Positions 18,139-27,148 of a DNA stretch of 64,000 nt are shown here, piece by piece. The notes beneath the pieces were generated by a model that searched no databases, had not been told where the DNA came from, and was given only the letters and a program-made list of their open reading frames with translations. Source of the stretch: Coriobacteriales bacterium OH1046 (GTDB lineage: Bacteria; Actinomycetota; Coriobacteriia; Coriobacteriales; Atopobiaceae). The stretch lies in the NCBI GenBank assembly GCA_004010535.1, contig RQYE01000001.1:1-64000 (forward strand), given 5' to 3'. Position 1 is the stretch's first letter. Each line of letters begins with the position of its first letter. Made by a program: the position numbers and the translations under genes.

Positions 18139-19680
18139 CTACGCGATGTTCTGGAACTCGTAGCCGCGCAGCGACCATGCCCTATGGGCACCTCGGATGG
18201 TGGAGGTCACGGCGAGGTTCTTGATATCGAGCGGGAACCAGCGCGTGGTCATGGTGACCTCGCCGCCGTTGACGAAGATCTCGACCACCGAGGTGTCGAC
18301 CATCACGCGCAGGCTCTTCACCGAACCGGCGGAGAGGCGCGAGAGCGGCAGGCGCCTCACGGAGCGATAGCGTCCCGCATGGCTGTGGAAGACCAGCTCG
18401 GCGTCGTCGTCGTTGATGACGAACTCGAGGTCGCCGTTGAGCATGAAGCGGCCCGCGCCCTCGATGTCCTCGATCGAGAATTCGCCGATGCCGTCGAAAC
18501 GAGCGCCGATGGCTCCGGTCATGTCGAATTTGTCGTAGGTCGAAGAACCCATGAAGCCGGTGGAGCCGTGGGCGAGCTCGGGCTTGAATTCGACCTCGCC
18601 GGTGCGGAGCTGCTCCATCTCCGCCACGGGCCATTGGCAGATGTTGCCGGCCTCGTTGAGGGAGAGCTCGCGCGGCATGGTGAGGGTGTGGGCCCACTCG
18701 CGGGTGGTGGGCACGTCGTACTCGAACTCCATGTCGGCGACGCCCGCCCATGCGATGAGGATCGCGCGCCCCTGCTCGTCGACGAACGGCTGGTCGGCGT
18801 AGAAGTCGAAGCCGAAGTCCAGCTCGACGAAGGTATCCGCGTCAATGCAGCGGTAGGGACCGTCGGCTTCCATGAGGCCGGGATCCTGTGCCATGAGGTC
18901 GATGACCTTACCTTCCACGGGGAAGTAGCCCGAGTTGTGGATGCATTGGAAGCGATACTGGCGCTTGGGGATGCCCTGCGGGCACACGAACAGGAACTCG
19001 CGTCCGCCCAGCTGCACCACGTTGGGGCATTCCCACATATAGCCGAACGGGGTGCCGCCGGTGTTGGTGGCGCTGCCCTCCATCTCCCACGCGAGGCCAT
19101 CGGCCGACTTGTAGAGCAGCACGCAGCCGCGGCTTTCCAGGGTGCGGCAGCCGAGCAGCATGCGCCAGGCGCCGTCCTGCCACCAGACCTTGGGATCGCG
19201 CACGTGATTCGAGCAGTACGCGGGGTAGCCCTCGTTGCCGAGCACGAGGCGCTTGTCGTCGGTTGTGAAATGCACGCCGTCGTCGCTGGTGACCAACGTC
19301 TCGTTGGCCTTGCGCCCCTTGAAGTCATAGTCGTAGCCTGCTTCGCGCCCGCCGGGCATGAGCTCGTTTCCGGTGTAGTAGCACCACATCTGGCCGTCGC
19401 GTACGACGGTCGAGCCAGAGTAGCTGCCGTTCTTATCGAGCTGGCAGCTGGGCATGATGGTGCCGCCGTGCCAGTACCAGGTGATGAGGTCGGGACTCGA
19501 CCAGTGGCCCCAGCCATGGCCCATCTCGCGCGGCCAGCGGGGCTCGTACTGGTGGAATACGTGGTAGGTACCTTTGAACTGGCACAGGCCGTTGGGATCG
19601 GTCATGTTGCCGCTCGGCATCTGGAGGTGGTACCTCAGGCGCCAGTTGTGCGACTGGTCGAGCTTGACGAGCATGGTCAT
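18139..19680 (-). CDS. GH32 fructosidase (sucrose/sucrose-6-phosphate hydrolase type)
   Basis: It is a retaining hydrolase of beta-fructosides such as sucrose, sucrose-6-phosphate or inulin. The 513-aa product has GH32 motifs: the nucleophile Asp28 in NMTDPNG (family consensus NDPNG), the transition-state pair in VRDPKV, and the acid Glu in MWECPNV. The C-terminal beta-sandwich of this family is present, ending in the MVDTSVVEIFVNGG block. ATG 19680 follows AGAAAGG. No signal peptide, so it acts in the cytosol. No PTS or ABC sugar transporter lies next to it, and a LacI-family-type operator overlaps its upstream region (19733-19746). Confidence 0.9.
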   Translation of the reverse strand: MTMLVKLDQSHNWRLRYHLQMPSGNMTDPNGLCQFKGTYHVFHQYEPRWPREMGHGWGHWSSPDLITWYWHGGTIMPSCQLDKNGSYSGSTVVRDGQMWCYYTGNELMPGGREAGYDYDFKGRKANETLVTSDDGVHFTTDDKRLVLGNEGYPAYCSNHVRDPKVWWQDGAWRMLLGCRTLESRGCVLLYKSADGLAWEMEGSATNTGGTPFGYMWECPNVVQLGGREFLFVCPQGIPKRQYRFQCIHNSGYFPVEGKVIDLMAQDPGLMEADGPYRCIDADTFVELDFGFDFYADQPFVDEQGRAILIAWAGVADMEFEYDVPTTREWAHTLTMPRELSLNEAGNICQWPVAEMEQLRTGEVEFKPELAHGSTGFMGSSTYDKFDMTGAIGARFDGIGEFSIEDIEGAGRFMLNGDLEFVINDDDAELVFHSHAGRYRSVRRLPLSRLSAGSVKSLRVMVDTSVVEIFVNGGEVTMTTRWFPLDIKNLAVTSTIRGAHRAWSLRGYEFQNIA

Positions 19681-19732
19681 GGTCGGGCCTTTCTCACGCG
19701 ATGGGCATCGATACGGTACTGGCATGAGCATA

Positions 19733-19746
19733 TGAGAACGATTTCA
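19733..19746 (-). promoter_or_regulatory. LacI-family operator ahead of GH32
   Basis: On the minus strand the sequence reads TGAAATCGTTCTCA, close to the LacI-family palindrome TGAAANCGNTTTCA, with the central CG. It sits 53 nt before the GH32 start. No lacI-type gene is in the window, so the repressor must lie elsewhere. Confidence 0.6.
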
Positions 19747-19962
19747 CATTAGATCATTCGCCGCAGATTTTCGTGTATGAGATGGAAGAACCCCGCAAAT
19801 CGCCCCGATTGTTCCGCTGGCGGCGGCAGGCCGCGTTGGATGGAGCTCGTTTGGCGGGCTTCGTCTGAGTGCGGACGGGGAGAACCATCATGCGAGCGCT
19901 TCATCGGGATCGCAACGTGGCAGAATAGTCATGTGCTGCAGTCGGATTGCGGAAGGCCCAAG

Positions 19963-20904
19963 ATGCTCAGTCTCTATCGTACGGAAAAACCGATGCTCGT
20001 GTCTGCAGAGACCCTCGAAGCGGGCGTGTGGGCATGTCTTACCGCTCCTGCAGACGAGGAACTGGCCTTCGTGGCGGATACTCTCGGCATCGATTTCGAC
20101 GACCTCACCGCCGCGACCGATCCCGAGGAGCGGGCCCGCGTGCAGGTGGAAGACGGCTACTCGCTCGTTCTGTTCGACGTTCCCGTGGCAGACGTGCGCA
20201 ACGAGGTGGAGACCCACACCACCATACCGCTCGGCGTCATCCTTGCGGGAGGCTGCGTCGTGACGGTCTGCTCCGCAGAGCTGCCCGTGCTCGAGCTGCT
20301 CGCGAAAGGCCGCATGCGCGATCTCGACACTGCCGGACCCATCAATTTCCTCTATCAGGTCCTCTACCAGAATGCCCTCATGTTCCAGCGAGCCCTCTCA
20401 TCCATCGATCGGAGGCGCATGGCTTTCGAAGAGCGCATCGGCTCCCCTGCGAGCGAGGCGGACCTTATCGGGATGCATGAGCTGGAATCCACCTTGGTCT
20501 ACCTCTCGACATCGCTGCGCGGCAACGCCAACGTGCTGCGCCGCGTGGACCGTTCGGTGCGCATCCGGGGAACCGAGGAGGATGAGGAGCTGCTCGACGA
20601 CGCGATTATCGAGAACCAGCAGGCCATCGAGATGGCACAGATCTATCACGACATCATCGACGGTACACGCGAGCTCTTCTCGCAGGTTATGGAGGCGCGC
20701 TTGAACACCGTGATGCAGCGGCTCACGTCCATCACGCTCATCCTCTCCATCCCCACCGTGGTCGGCGGCCTCTACGGCATGAATGTGGACCTCGAGTACA
20801 TGCCGCTCGCGCTGGCCGCGCACGGTTTCGGGATCATCTTCTTGATGACGGTGGTCATCTGCGCCGTGCTTGCCTATTGGCTGTGGAAGAAGAAGATGCT
20901 GTAG
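19963..20904 (+). CDS. CorA-family magnesium/divalent ion channel
   Basis: A 313-aa membrane protein with a large N-terminal cytosolic domain, a long helical stalk, and two C-terminal membrane helices with the CorA signature YGMNVDLEY between them. This fits the MIT-superfamily CorA pentamers. ATG 19963 follows GGAAGG, and a longer N-terminus is not needed. It stands alone. Substrate is Mg2+, with Co2+ or Ni2+ possible; the sequence does not decide. Confidence 0.85.
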   Translation: MLSLYRTEKPMLVSAETLEAGVWACLTAPADEELAFVADTLGIDFDDLTAATDPEERARVQVEDGYSLVLFDVPVADVRNEVETHTTIPLGVILAGGCVVTVCSAELPVLELLAKGRMRDLDTAGPINFLYQVLYQNALMFQRALSSIDRRRMAFEERIGSPASEADLIGMHELESTLVYLSTSLRGNANVLRRVDRSVRIRGTEEDEELLDDAIIENQQAIEMAQIYHDIIDGTRELFSQVMEARLNTVMQRLTSITLILSIPTVVGGLYGMNVDLEYMPLALAAHGFGIIFLMTVVICAVLAYWLWKKKML

Positions 20905-20920
20905 GAGCGTTGGTCACGCA

Positions 20921-20994
20921 GAACCGTACCCTTTACCAAAGCTATTCGGGCTTTTGGTTTAGAAGGGCGAATAGATGCTGAGAAGGGTGCACTC
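20921..20994. repeat. Left copy of a hairpin element flanking the nuclease-like gene
   Basis: This 74-bp element starts GAACCGTACCCTTTACC and contains ACCCTT near its left end paired with AAGGGT near its right end, and CTATTCG paired with CGAATAG inside. A homologous copy lies in the same orientation at 22266-22340, after the 411-aa gene. Confidence 0.8.
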
Positions 20995-21027
20995 TTCCTT
21001 TCATTCGATCTTGAAAAAGGACTGCAC

Positions 21028-22263
21028 ATGCGCCTTACATTCAACTCGCTCACCGCTCTCAGGATCACACGGGCCATCCGCTGCGGAAAGCTTAAGATGC
21101 GCCTTACCAGAAGGCGCGACTTGATTGCCCCGGATAAGGGGCAAGTTCGACGATGGACGGGAAAGGCATTGGCAGAGGAGCTCGCATTTCTCGGAAATAC
21201 GGCGGAGTTCTCGGAGAAGCGACCGCTCGATGTACTGGTTCCGGCAAAGAACCAGCGTTTGAGGCTCAAGGGCGTCAGCTGTTCGTTCCGTACCTGCCAG
21301 CACCCTGCGAACTCGTTCGTCCACCTTGGGAACGGCATTGCCATGAGCTGCCCCGAGCTCATGTTCATCGAGCTTGTACGCGTAATGGACCCAGTGGTTC
21401 ACCTGCTCCTCGGCATGGAGCTCTGCGGGCGGTTCTCGCGCTCCTCCGACAACCCGCGCTTTGGAATGGTTGCCTACGACATCGAGCCTGTGACCAGCGT
21501 CGAGCGACTCCGCGCGTATGCGCGCGAGGCACACGCGGTCAGGGGCGCATCCCAGGCTCTCGAAACCATCGACCGCATCAGCGAGAATGCATGGTCGCCC
21601 ATGGAGGCGATCATCGCCGCGCTGGCCATGCTTCCCCTCAGCATATTGGGTTATGACCTCTGGCCGATCGACCTCAATCCGCGCAAGGAGCTCGGCGAGC
21701 GGCTCAGCGCCTTGAGCGACGCCGAATCGCGCGTGCCCGACATCATGTTCTGCGGAACAGGCGTGGGTCTCAATTACGACGGAGAGGATCATTTCCGTCT
21801 CTTCGAGGTCGTGCAGGCTGCTATGGCGCTGGAGCGCGATCCCGGCAATTCAGATCTTGTTCGCGAGCTCGACGAGGCGCTCGAGCATGCACGTGCCGCA
21901 ATCGTCTCGGATAAGCGTCGCGACCGCGACCTCATGTCGCTCGGGCTCTCGGTCTTCTCGATGACCAAGGAAGATCTCGCGGCAAAGGGAGGGCTCGATA
22001 GGGTGATGGGGCAGATTATCGAAGCGATCGAGCGCTCCGGCTCACGGAGCCTCCTCGTGCAACGCGCTGTGCTGCAGGATTTATCCCTCGCGAAGGCGCG
22101 GCAGGATCTCATCTGGTCGCTCATGCCCGGACCCGTCTCAGCAGATGCACGGAAGCGTCTTGAGGAACGGTCGAGGCAAGATCGCTTCGGACGACATGAT
22201 TATGCGATCACGTTCGAGGCCAGGGCGGGGGAATTGACGGTCATCTCAACGCGGGAACTATGA
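21028..22263 (+). CDS. Orphan protein with a DUF559/Vsr-like nuclease fold at the C-terminus
   Basis: The 411-aa soluble product starts at ATG 21028, 7 nt after an AAGGA site. Residues 190-325 follow the pattern of DUF559-type proteins: SPMEAIIAALAMLP with E193, then PDIMF with D238, then LNYDGEDH with D251, then KRRDRDLMSLGLSVFSM. In usual members the second motif is E-x-D-G; here the Glu position is Asn249, so activity is uncertain. The N-terminal 150 residues are Arg-rich and may be DNA-binding. Two homologous hairpins flank the gene (20921-20994, 22266-22340), so it may be a self-contained unit. It fits no housekeeping pathway. Confidence 0.55.
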   Translation: MRLTFNSLTALRITRAIRCGKLKMRLTRRRDLIAPDKGQVRRWTGKALAEELAFLGNTAEFSEKRPLDVLVPAKNQRLRLKGVSCSFRTCQHPANSFVHLGNGIAMSCPELMFIELVRVMDPVVHLLLGMELCGRFSRSSDNPRFGMVAYDIEPVTSVERLRAYAREAHAVRGASQALETIDRISENAWSPMEAIIAALAMLPLSILGYDLWPIDLNPRKELGERLSALSDAESRVPDIMFCGTGVGLNYDGEDHFRLFEVVQAAMALERDPGNSDLVRELDEALEHARAAIVSDKRRDRDLMSLGLSVFSMTKEDLAAKGGLDRVMGQIIEAIERSGSRSLLVQRAVLQDLSLAKARQDLIWSLMPGPVSADARKRLEERSRQDRFGRHDYAITFEARAGELTVISTREL

Positions 22264-22265
22264 AA

Positions 22266-22340
22266 GAACCGCACCCTTTATCCAAACTATTCGGACTTTT
22301 GCATGGCGAGTTCGAATAACTTCGGAGAAGGGCGCAGTCC
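22266..22340. repeat. Right copy of the hairpin element
   Basis: It is collinear with the copy at 20921-20994, sharing GAACCG, ACCCTTTA, CCAAA, CTATTCGG, CTTTTG and GAGAAGGG in the same order, with a CTATTCG/CGAATA inverted pair. It begins two bases after the 411-aa gene stops. It could act as a terminator as well as a boundary. Confidence 0.8.
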
Positions 22341-22359
22341 CCCGCACAAGTGCCAACGC

Positions 22360-22381
22360 AAAAAGCCCTCCGAGGAGGGCT
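22360..22381 (-). terminator. Terminator of rpmB
   Basis: Read on the minus strand, AGCCCTC and GAGGGCT form a 7-bp stem around a 4-nt loop, followed by a T-run complementary to AAAAA at 22360-22364. It lies 24 nt after the rpmB stop. Confidence 0.85.
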
Positions 22382-22405
22382 TTGGCGTTCGATGGGCGAG
22401 GAGGG

Positions 22406-22594
22406 TTATGCGCGGACGAGATCGCCCTTCTTGAGGCAGCGCGTGCACACGTTCTTCTTCTGGGGACGACCGTCGACGAGCAGCGTGACGCGCTGGATGT
22501 TGGGGCGGAAGGAGCGGTTGACCGTGCGGTGAGAGTGGGAGATGGAACGACCGGCAACGGTGTGCTTCCCGCAGATATCGCATACTTTAGACAT
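22406..22594 (-). CDS. rpmB: 50S ribosomal protein L28 (zinc-ribbon type)
   Basis: 62 aa. It begins MSKVCDICGK and ends VCTRCLKKGDLVRA, so both CxxC pairs for zinc are present (C+ form). The Arg/Ser-rich core HSHRTVNRSFRPNIQ is the rRNA-binding part. ATG 22594 was chosen because it gives the standard L28 N-terminus. A good promoter lies at 22651-22678 and a terminator follows, so it is transcribed alone. Confidence 0.97.
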   Translation of the reverse strand: MSKVCDICGKHTVAGRSISHSHRTVNRSFRPNIQRVTLLVDGRPQKKNVCTRCLKKGDLVRA

Positions 22595-22650
22595 GACTCG
22601 AACCTCCATGGACATGACGAATGAACGCCACATAAATCGCTAGCTGTGTA

Positions 22651-22678
22651 AATATAGCATAGCCCGCGCACGTTGCAA
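22651..22678 (-). promoter_or_regulatory. Promoter of rpmB
   Basis: On the minus strand TTGCAA (22673-22678), a 16-nt spacer and TATATT (22651-22656) form a near-consensus promoter, about 57 nt before ATG 22594. Confidence 0.75.
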
Positions 22679-22763
22679 GGCAAATCCTTATAAAATGCCC
22701 GCGCGCCTACGATATCCGTCCCGTGTTTGTGCAAAGATAGGGAAGGTTCCGAGCGGATGGGGG

Positions 22764-24848
22764 ATGGGAGGGCATTTGAGCATACTCAGGTTCTTCAGAA
22801 GGCATATCCCTGCATTCGCAATCGTATGCGTGCTCCTCGTGGTGCAATCCATATCCGAGCTGGCCCTGCCGCAGATGATGAGCGATATCGTGGATGTCGG
22901 CATCGGCCAGCAGGGCATACCATCCGCGGTCTTCGCCCATGTGCGGGCGACGACGCTCGCCGATCTCGAGAGCGGCCTCGATGCGGACGAGACCGCCATC
23001 GTGGAAGCCGCATATACGCCCGCCAACGAAAGCGGCGTCCGCAGCTTCAGGGGCAGGCCTGCCGATAGGAACGCGGATTCCGAGCTCGCGCGGATCCTTT
23101 CCCGTGCCATTGCCGAGGAGGCCGGCCTTGCGGACGATGCGCTCGCACCCCAGCGCGCTACCGCCTTCGTGCGGGCAGAATATGCCGAACTCGGCTTCGA
23201 TCTCGATGATATCCGCCGCGACTATCTCGTCTCGACGAGCGGAGCCATGTTCGCCTACTGCGCGGTGTCCCTTGCCGCCGCCGTGCTTCTCGGCTACGTG
23301 GCCGCACGCACCGGCGCGACTATCGGCCGCGATACACGCGAGGAGCTCTTCTCCAAGGTGATGCGTTTCTCTCCTGCGGAGGTCAACCGGTTCAGCCAGG
23401 CATCCCTCATCACGCGCTGCACCAACGATGTGTCCCAGGTTTCCATGACCGTGGTCATGCTCATGCGCATGGTGCTCCTCGCACCCGTCATGGGTGCGGT
23501 GGCCATCACCAAGGTGCTTGCGCAGCCCTCCGGTCTCGGCACGATCATCGTCGCTGCCGTCCTTGCGCTCTCGGGCGCGACGGTCATCTTGTTCGTACTG
23601 GTGGTTCCCAAGTTCAAGCTCATGCAGTCCCTGATCGACCGCGTCAATCTGATGAGCCGCCAGATGCTCGAGGGAGTCATGCCCATCCGTGCGTTCGGCC
23701 GCGAAGCCTACGAGGAGGACCGCTTCGACAAGGCGTCGATCGAGCTCATGGAGACCCAGCTCTTCACGGGCCATGCCATGGCGATGCTGCGCCCCTTCAT
23801 CCAGATCATCCTGAACGCCGCCACCGTGGCCATCGTGTGGCTCGGCGCCGATCTGGTGGGCCGGGGTGCCATGCAGGTGGGCGATGTGATGGCCTACAGC
23901 TCGTATGCCCTGCAGATCGTCATGAGCTTCATCATGATCGCCATGGTGGCCATCATGATGCCGCGCGCCACCGTTGCCGCCGATCGCGTCCTCGAGGTCC
24001 TCGCCTGCCCGCTTTCCATCGCCGATCCGGAAGACCCGCAGGCCCCTGCCGAGGATGGCCCGCGCGGGCAGCTCGAATTCTCAGACGTGTCCTTCCGTTA
24101 TCCCGATGCCGACGACGATGCCGTCAGCCATGTGAGTTTCGTCCTCAATGCAGGTGAAGTGCTGGGTATCGTGGGCTCCACCGGTTCGGGTAAATCCACG
24201 CTCGTCCAGCTCATACCGCGCCTCTACGACGTAACCGGCGGTGCTGTGCTCGTCGACGGCGTCGATGTCCGCCGCATGGCCCTTGCCGACCTGCGCTCGC
24301 GCATCGGCTATGTTCCCCAGACCACGCGGCTCTTCTCGGGTACCGTGGCTTGGAACGTCGCCTTCGGGGCCGATGGGCTAACCGACGCCGAGCGCGACCG
24401 CGCCCTCGCCGTCGCGCAGGCCGCCGAGTTCGTCGAGAAGCTCCCCGGGGGAGACGGGACCGCGCTTGCGCAAGGAGGCTCGAATCTCTCGGGTGGCCAG
24501 CGCCAGCGGCTCGCCATCGCACGGGCCATCGCCGCAGATCCCGAGATCCTCGTCCTCGACGATTCCTTCTCCGCTCTCGATTATGCCACCGATGCCAAGC
24601 TGCGCCGTGCCCTCGACCATGAGATGGCCGATACGGCCGTCGTGATCGTTGCCCAGCGCGTCGCCACGGTCATGGGCGCCGACACGATCATCGTGCTCGA
24701 AAGCAGCCGCGTGGTGGGCATGGGCACCCACGAGGAGCTGCTGCGCAGCTGCGCGGAGTACCTCGAAATCGCCACATCCCAGCTCGCACCCGAGGAACTG
24801 GGACTCGCTGAGCGGGACCTCCCCATTGCGGAAGGAGGCGATGCCTGA
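22764..24848 (+). CDS. ABC exporter half-transporter, degenerate catalytic site
   Basis: A permease-ATPase fusion of about 694 aa. The N-terminal membrane domain has an extended insertion between the first helices (roughly residues 50-155), which makes it longer than usual. The nucleotide domain has Walker A GSTGSGKST and signature LSGGQRQR, but Walker B ends VLDDS (Asp instead of the catalytic Glu) and the switch residue is Gln in IVAQRV rather than His. This is the degenerate partner of a heterodimer. Start ATG 22764 is likely; TTG 22776 has a ribosome site but is very close. The next gene overlaps its stop by one base. Confidence 0.92.
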   Translation: MGGHLSILRFFRRHIPAFAIVCVLLVVQSISELALPQMMSDIVDVGIGQQGIPSAVFAHVRATTLADLESGLDADETAIVEAAYTPANESGVRSFRGRPADRNADSELARILSRAIAEEAGLADDALAPQRATAFVRAEYAELGFDLDDIRRDYLVSTSGAMFAYCAVSLAAAVLLGYVAARTGATIGRDTREELFSKVMRFSPAEVNRFSQASLITRCTNDVSQVSMTVVMLMRMVLLAPVMGAVAITKVLAQPSGLGTIIVAAVLALSGATVILFVLVVPKFKLMQSLIDRVNLMSRQMLEGVMPIRAFGREAYEEDRFDKASIELMETQLFTGHAMAMLRPFIQIILNAATVAIVWLGADLVGRGAMQVGDVMAYSSYALQIVMSFIMIAMVAIMMPRATVAADRVLEVLACPLSIADPEDPQAPAEDGPRGQLEFSDVSFRYPDADDDAVSHVSFVLNAGEVLGIVGSTGSGKSTLVQLIPRLYDVTGGAVLVDGVDVRRMALADLRSRIGYVPQTTRLFSGTVAWNVAFGADGLTDAERDRALAVAQAAEFVEKLPGGDGTALAQGGSNLSGGQRQRLAIARAIAADPEILVLDDSFSALDYATDAKLRRALDHEMADTAVVIVAQRVATVMGADTIIVLESSRVVGMGTHEELLRSCAEYLEIATSQLAPEELGLAERDLPIAEGGDA

Positions 24849-26671
24849 TGCCGCCAACAGGACGGGGAGCGCGTTTCACGCAGGCCGCGGACAAACCCAA
24901 GAACATGAGGGGCGCATTCCTCAGGCTCCTCTCATATCTGGGGGAGCACCGCCTCGCCCTGGCGCTGGCGACCATCATGAGCGTCGTCTCGGTCACGCTC
25001 TCCGTCATCGGGCCCAAGATGGCGGGCGAGGCCACGACCGTGCTCTTCGAGGGCGCCGCCGCCGCGATCGGCGGCACGGGCGCAATCGATTTCTCCCGCA
25101 TCCGCCAGATCCTCATCGGCCTGATGGTCGTCTACCTCGTCTCCGCAGGCGCCGGCCTGATCCAATCCTGGATGATGGCCACCATCACCCAGAAGCTCTC
25201 GTATCGCATGCGCAAGGAGGTCGCCGAGAAGATCAACGTGATCGAGCTCTCGTATTTCTCGGACGAGGGCAACTCCAGAGGCGACGTGCTCTCGCGCATC
25301 ACCAACGATGTCGATACGGTCGCCCAAGCGCTCAACCAGAGCGCCGTCCAGCTCATCGCCTCAGCGGTGCAGGTCGTGGGGGTGCTCGCGATGATGCTCT
25401 CGATCTCCGCGCCGCTCACCTTGGTGGTCCTCGCCACGCTGCCCCTCTCGCTCGTCATCGTCACGCGCATCGCGGGCTTCTCCCAGCGCTACTTCGCAGC
25501 CCAAGCCGCCGCGCTCGGCGCGGTGAACGGCATCATCGAGGAGGATTTCGCCGGCCAGGAGGTCATCCAGGCCTTCGATCGCGCAGGCCGTGCGGTCGAG
25601 GATTTCAAGGGTAAGAACAACGAGCTCTACGATACCGCGCTCAAGAGCCAGTTCCTCTCGGGCCTCATGATGCCGCTCATGGGGTTCGTGGGAAATCTCG
25701 GATATGCGGCCGTCGTCGCGGTGGGCGGCGCGCTCGTGGCGGCGGGTTCGCTCGCCTTGGGCGACATCCAGGCGTTCGCGGCCTATGTGCGCAATTTCAT
25801 CCAACCCGTCCAAGCGCTTGCGAGCACATCCGCCGCGCTCCAGCAGATGCTCGCTTCGGCGGAGCGCATCTTCGCGTTCCTTGCGGCAGACCCCGAGGCC
25901 GACACCTCCGTCGCGGGCGCCTGCCTTGCCGACGGGGAGGGCGCCGTGCGTTTCGAGCATGTGCGGTTCGGCTATACGCCGGGCAAGACCGTCATCGACG
26001 ACTTCACCCTCTCCGTCTCGCCCGGTCAGCGTATCGCCATCGTGGGACCCACGGGCGCGGGCAAGACGACGATGGTGAAGCTCCTCATGCGCTTCTGGGA
26101 TGTGGACGATGGCGCCATCTACGTGGGCGAGCACGATATCCGCGATCTCGTCCGCGCTGATCTGCGCAACAACTTCTCCATGGTCCTGCAGGAGACCTGG
26201 CTCTTCCAGGGCACCATCGCAGAGAATATCCGCTTCGGCAAGCTCGATGCCACCGACGAGGAGGTCAGGATCGCAGCGCAGGCAGCCTGCTGCGATCAGT
26301 TCATCCGCACGCTGCCCGGCGGCTATGGCTTCGAGATCGGCGAGACGGCCTCGAATCTTTCCCAAGGCCAGCGTCAGCTCCTTACCATCGCCCGCGCCAT
26401 CATCGCCGATAAACCCATCCTCATCCTCGACGAGGCGACCTCGAATGTCGATACCCGTACCGAGGTGCTTATCCAACGTGCCATGGATCGGCTGATGTGC
26501 GGGCGCACCTCCTTCGTCATCGCCCATCGCCTCTCCACGATCAAGGATGCGGATGTCATTTTGGTGATGGAGGACGGCGCCATCGTCGATTCGGGAAGCC
26601 ACGGGGAGCTGCTCCGGCGCGGCGGCCTCTATGCCGAGCTCTACGACTCCCAGTTCGATAAAAGCGCTTAA
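24848..26671 (+). CDS. ABC exporter half-transporter, consensus ATPase
   Basis: The 607-aa partner has a six-helix membrane domain and an ATPase with Walker A GPTGAGKTT, Walker B LILDEATSN with the catalytic Glu, and His in VIAHRLSTI. Its signature is LSQGQRQL, so LSGGQ is weakened. The catalytic Glu and His here pair with the intact LSGGQ of the first subunit, as in LmrCD, BmrCD and TM287/288 heterodimers. The ATG shares its A with the TGA stop of the first gene. Substrate is unknown; lipid, peptide or drug export is possible. Confidence 0.94.
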   Translation: MPPTGRGARFTQAADKPKNMRGAFLRLLSYLGEHRLALALATIMSVVSVTLSVIGPKMAGEATTVLFEGAAAAIGGTGAIDFSRIRQILIGLMVVYLVSAGAGLIQSWMMATITQKLSYRMRKEVAEKINVIELSYFSDEGNSRGDVLSRITNDVDTVAQALNQSAVQLIASAVQVVGVLAMMLSISAPLTLVVLATLPLSLVIVTRIAGFSQRYFAAQAAALGAVNGIIEEDFAGQEVIQAFDRAGRAVEDFKGKNNELYDTALKSQFLSGLMMPLMGFVGNLGYAAVVAVGGALVAAGSLALGDIQAFAAYVRNFIQPVQALASTSAALQQMLASAERIFAFLAADPEADTSVAGACLADGEGAVRFEHVRFGYTPGKTVIDDFTLSVSPGQRIAIVGPTGAGKTTMVKLLMRFWDVDDGAIYVGEHDIRDLVRADLRNNFSMVLQETWLFQGTIAENIRFGKLDATDEEVRIAAQAACCDQFIRTLPGGYGFEIGETASNLSQGQRQLLTIARAIIADKPILILDEATSNVDTRTEVLIQRAMDRLMCGRTSFVIAHRLSTIKDADVILVMEDGAIVDSGSHGELLRRGGLYAELYDSQFDKSA

Positions 26672-26755
26672 AGGCTCGCGCCGGCATTTCCTGCGCTATA
26701 CTTTTAGCGGTTGCAGAACTCGGATTCTCGCTTGGAGCGTCGAGAGGAGATCGAT

Positions 26756-27100
26756 ATGGCACATCTCATCCCCGGGAAGCTCAGAGTCTCGAATGATGTC
26801 ATCGCCGACCTCGCGGGCTATGCTGCCCTCGAGTGCTACGGCGTTATCGGCATGGCCACCACCGACGAACAGGGGGGCGTCGCGCGCCTTCTTCCCGCCA
26901 ACAAGCTGCGCAAGGGTATCGGCGTCTCATCCGAAGGCGGCCATGTGATTGTGAACCTGCACGTTATCGTCGAGCAGGGCGTCAACATGGCTTCCGTTGT
27001 CAGCAACCTTACCAGTTCCGTCAGATTCCTGCTCAAGCAGATCGCCGAACTCGAGGACGTCGAGGTCAAAGTGCATATCGAGGGTATGCGCGCTTCGTAA
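26756..27100 (+). CDS. Asp23/Gls24-family envelope stress protein (YloU type)
   Basis: 114 aa. It matches the Asp23/YloU domain (GKLRVSNDVIADLAGYAAL near the N-terminus, then the GGHVIVNLHVIVEQG block and SNLTSSVRFLL). ATG 26756 follows GAGAGGAG. It is upstream of the FakA-type kinase gene, the conserved yloU-yloV pair of Gram-positives. Its role is not settled; family members are linked to cell-envelope stress. A TATACT at 26697-26702 could be its -10. Confidence 0.88.
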   Translation: MAHLIPGKLRVSNDVIADLAGYAALECYGVIGMATTDEQGGVARLLPANKLRKGIGVSSEGGHVIVNLHVIVEQGVNMASVVSNLTSSVRFLLKQIAELEDVEVKVHIEGMRAS

Positions 27101-27148
27101 AGCCCACGAGTCGTCTGCGCTCGAACCTACCGAGAGGGATTTCCGCCC

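Noticed and set aside
22264-22405. A short open frame over the terminator and flanking repeats after the nuclease-like gene
   Set aside because: It overlaps the right hairpin copy and the rpmB terminator and has no ribosome site.
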